DNA from: Scenedesmus sp. ARA3
Lineage: Eukaryota; Chlorophyta; Chlorophyceae; Sphaeropleales; Scenedesmaceae
Reading direction: 5' to 3'
DNA length: 18,123 nt
Assembly (NCBI GenBank): GCA_004335835.1
Contig: RWJK01001455.1
Span: 9,415 to 27,537, forward strand
The position numbers and the translations under genes were made by a program. Positions 16,448 to 18,123 of this stretch are shown here, piece after piece (position 1 is the first letter of the stretch; every line of letters starts with the position of its first letter). The notes below the pieces were generated by a model. The model did no database searches, was not told the DNA's origin, and saw only the letters and a program-made list of their open reading frames with translations.

Positions 16448-16711
16448 GTGGCAGTTGCGGTGGGGTGATGGGACGTATTTCAGTGACACCAGAAAAAGTG
16501 CAGGAGGTGGTTTTTAATTGAAAGCTGGCAGCAGTTGCAGGCACCAGCATGATAATGACGTACAAGTTTCACCTGCTGCATCTAGACACAGCTAAATCAT
16601 TTTGTAGGTGGTTCTGCGCCTGCCTCTAATGCACATAGACTGCTTTGTTCACCTGCGCTGCTGTTGCTGATGCTTGACAGCAACAGCAGGCTCAGTAAGC
16701 TCGTCAGCCAT
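15688..16711 (-). CDS. Unidentified protein, TPR-like helix and Ala-rich tail
   Basis: Not recognised. ATG at 16711 begins MADELTEPAVAVKHQQQQ. The exon ends CGCAG/GTGAAC at 16653. Phase selects the second of two adjacent acceptors, at 16399, giving SRSPSFTFKGTFCNKEHA, then ISANLKCTELVLELRAGKHK and EARECLCSRLAKLGKSAAD. That helix pair has TPR-like spacing. Next come VVEKIAYSAGPALVAAG and an Ala/Gln/Ser-rich tail with poly-Ala runs, stop TGA at 15688-15690, total 256 residues. A 5' exon at 16969-16900 ending GAA/GTAAGT could be untranslated, or could join in a different frame with the first acceptor. The tail may instead be intron, with the real C-terminus in the exons at 15287-14423. Confidence 0.45.
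16406..16446 (-). promoter_or_regulatory. CTG-tract 3' splice site of the unidentified gene
   Basis: On the - strand about twelve CTG triplets run into CTGCAG/GCTGCAG/CCGC, offering two acceptors seven bases apart. This is the same arrangement as in the metacaspase and Deg1, again with CTG in the sense direction of the gene. Confidence 0.7.
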
Positions 16712-16969
16712 TGGTGCGTCATATGCGGGGATGCCTGCATACAAATAACAGACAAATCACTATTAGTTCATTATGAACCCAAAGAACATCCTTTGATGGT
16801 GTGGTGGGTGACAGCAGCTGCAGCAGCTGCAGCTGCCTGACTTCGCGGTCGAAAGTGTGCACACGCATGCATCTTGACATACTTGTTAGTTTTACTTACT
16901 TCAATGAGATGTTGCTCCTGTTTGCGTATATACGGTGCCTCAGCTGCCTCTCGCAACGGCCGTTTCACC

Positions 16970-18044
16970 CTAATTGCTGTGCCGCAGCTTCAGGCCTGAT
17001 AGCTGACTCCCACATGTTTATAACGGTATATGTAGTAATCCAGTAGTTTAATGACGGCCTAAAGCAAATGAATTGTGTTCTTCTGATATCAGCCGAAAAC
17101 CGCCACCTACTTCGAGTGGTCGCGGCAACAACGAAAGTGAGCCAATATTCGTCTGCTGAGCTGACGTTGAAAATACAATGATTGTATAATCAAAATGATT
17201 TGACACGTTTCAAAGGTTCAGCCACATTTCTGGGACTGGTGACCAGTGGTGCAGCTGTACGCACTGCGCACCTGGGGGTTCCCCCTGTTGGCAAAAGGTA
17301 GAAGCGCCCTTTCGCCAAAGCAAGCAGCTGCGGCAACACAACGGTAAACATAATGATGCAATAGACGGATGATCCTGTGTTGATACACGAAGCTCAGGAA
17401 GCTGGTAGCCATATTCCAAGACAGGCAAGCAGTGATGCAACCTTGGTGTGTGACAGTACTGTCACTAGTGTGTGGCCACACAACCACCACAGGCATCTGA
17501 TGCCGCCGGGCCCTGTGCGAAACAAACTGCAGCAGCATGCAGGGTCCTTCATCGTTCTGCAACAGCTGCAGCGTATTAAAAAAACCCACTGCCGGCAGCA
17601 GCCAAGACAGCCGCAACCGCCGCAGCAATCCACTCCGGCCATGTAAAGAAATTTGCCGATTGCATTCATTACAAGCATAATGCAGCATCATGCATACTCA
17701 CATAGCTAGTAGACGGCTCCCCAGGCTGGGAACTGAACCGTTGTATACAACCAGCCACCATCAGACGACAATCACCATCATGCGAGTCAGCATGAATGCC
17801 AGGTGCCCCTCTTGGTGGGCAGGCTGAGCTCACAAGCTGCTTCAACCACAACGTCTAACCATGGGAGTACCCATTATGTTGTATTGTGCTTGTAATGAAT
17901 GCCGGCATGCAAGTTCATATTTAAAACCATGACCTTGAATGCACACACATTATGCTGGCAGACGCTGGCTAGCCACTGACTGTCGGCCCCTTGACAGCAG
18001 CACCGCTGATGCAGGCAGGCATAAGACCAGCCAGGCCCCTGCCA
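16970..18044. other. Non-coding or unresolved flank
   Basis: Open frames of up to about 157 codons occur on the - strand (17691-17218), but I see no family motif and no phase-closed splicing. A short hairpin GGGGGTTCCCCC lies at 17274-17285. It is probably the upstream region of the - strand gene at 16711. Confidence 0.4.
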
Positions 18045-18123
18045 CCTCATTCACGTGGGGCAAATCAACCTCATTCACGTGGGTCAAATCAACCTCATTC
18101 ACGTGGGTCAAATCAACCTCATT
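18045..18123 (+). repeat. 24-bp minisatellite containing CACGTG, cut by window end
   Basis: CCTCATTCACGTGGGTCAAA plus TCAA repeats exactly every 24 bases, starting at 18045, 18069, 18093 and 18117. There is one difference (GGGG for GGGT) in the first unit. Each full unit holds a G-box core CACGTG. The array continues beyond the window. Confidence 0.95.

Noticed and set aside
17218..17691. 157-codon frame on the - strand
   Set aside because: No recognised motif, no start context, rare-residue composition (many Cys/His/Leu) typical of chance frames; not supported as a gene.
17690..17780. Possible tRNA on the - strand (GGTTCAGTTCC resembles a B box)
   Set aside because: No A box at a proper distance, no acceptor stem pairing, and two mismatches to the B-box consensus.

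Overview
The window looks like nuclear DNA from a green alga, most likely a volvocalean chlorophycean. The evidence is two intron-rich genes of plant/algal type: a type II metacaspase and a thylakoid-lumen Deg1 protease carrying a transit peptide. Also in favour are moderately high GC, pervasive CTG/CAG tracts, and a TGTAA polyadenylation-type signal shortly after the metacaspase stop. Haematococcus would fit the compositional style, but I cannot verify the species.

Layout: (1) 1-4318, + strand: the 3' part of a type II metacaspase gene, six exons in phase, with the 5' part off the left edge. (2) 4319-5434: decaying tandem copies of the metacaspase last exon, then a TATA-like element. (3) About 5435-6450 or 6590, + strand: a weakly supported small Q-rich gene. 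(4) About 6600-7794: no gene seen, with two TGACGTCA palindromes and a CACGTG box. (5) 14319-7795, - strand: a complete Deg1 gene, eight exons joining in phase into 447 residues, with catalytic triad His177/Asp207/Ser293 and one PDZ domain. (6) About 15287-14423, - strand: C-terminal exons of an unidentified gene ending only about 100 bp before the Deg1 ATG. (7) 16711-15688, - strand: an unidentified gene with an Ala-rich tail. (8) About 16970-18123: apparently non-coding, ending in a 24-bp minisatellite containing CACGTG.

The striking property is not a gene but the architecture. Almost every exon of both recognised genes is flanked by tandem copies of its own edge: the end of the exon plus adjoining intron, with a repeat period of roughly 90-270 bp. 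Copies of an exon's 5' edge lie upstream of it and copies of its 3' edge lie downstream. The true exon is always the innermost copy. I count about 15 edge copies in the metacaspase and more than 20 in Deg1. They cover the catalytic Cys of the metacaspase and the His, Asp, Ser and PDZ segments of Deg1. Many copies are broken by a stop, frameshift, lost splice site or catalytic Ser to Arg change, so most behave as non-functional pseudo-exons. Sense-strand CTG tracts sit next to many acceptors and switch strand with gene direction. They may act both as polypyrimidine-like tracts and as duplication breakpoints.
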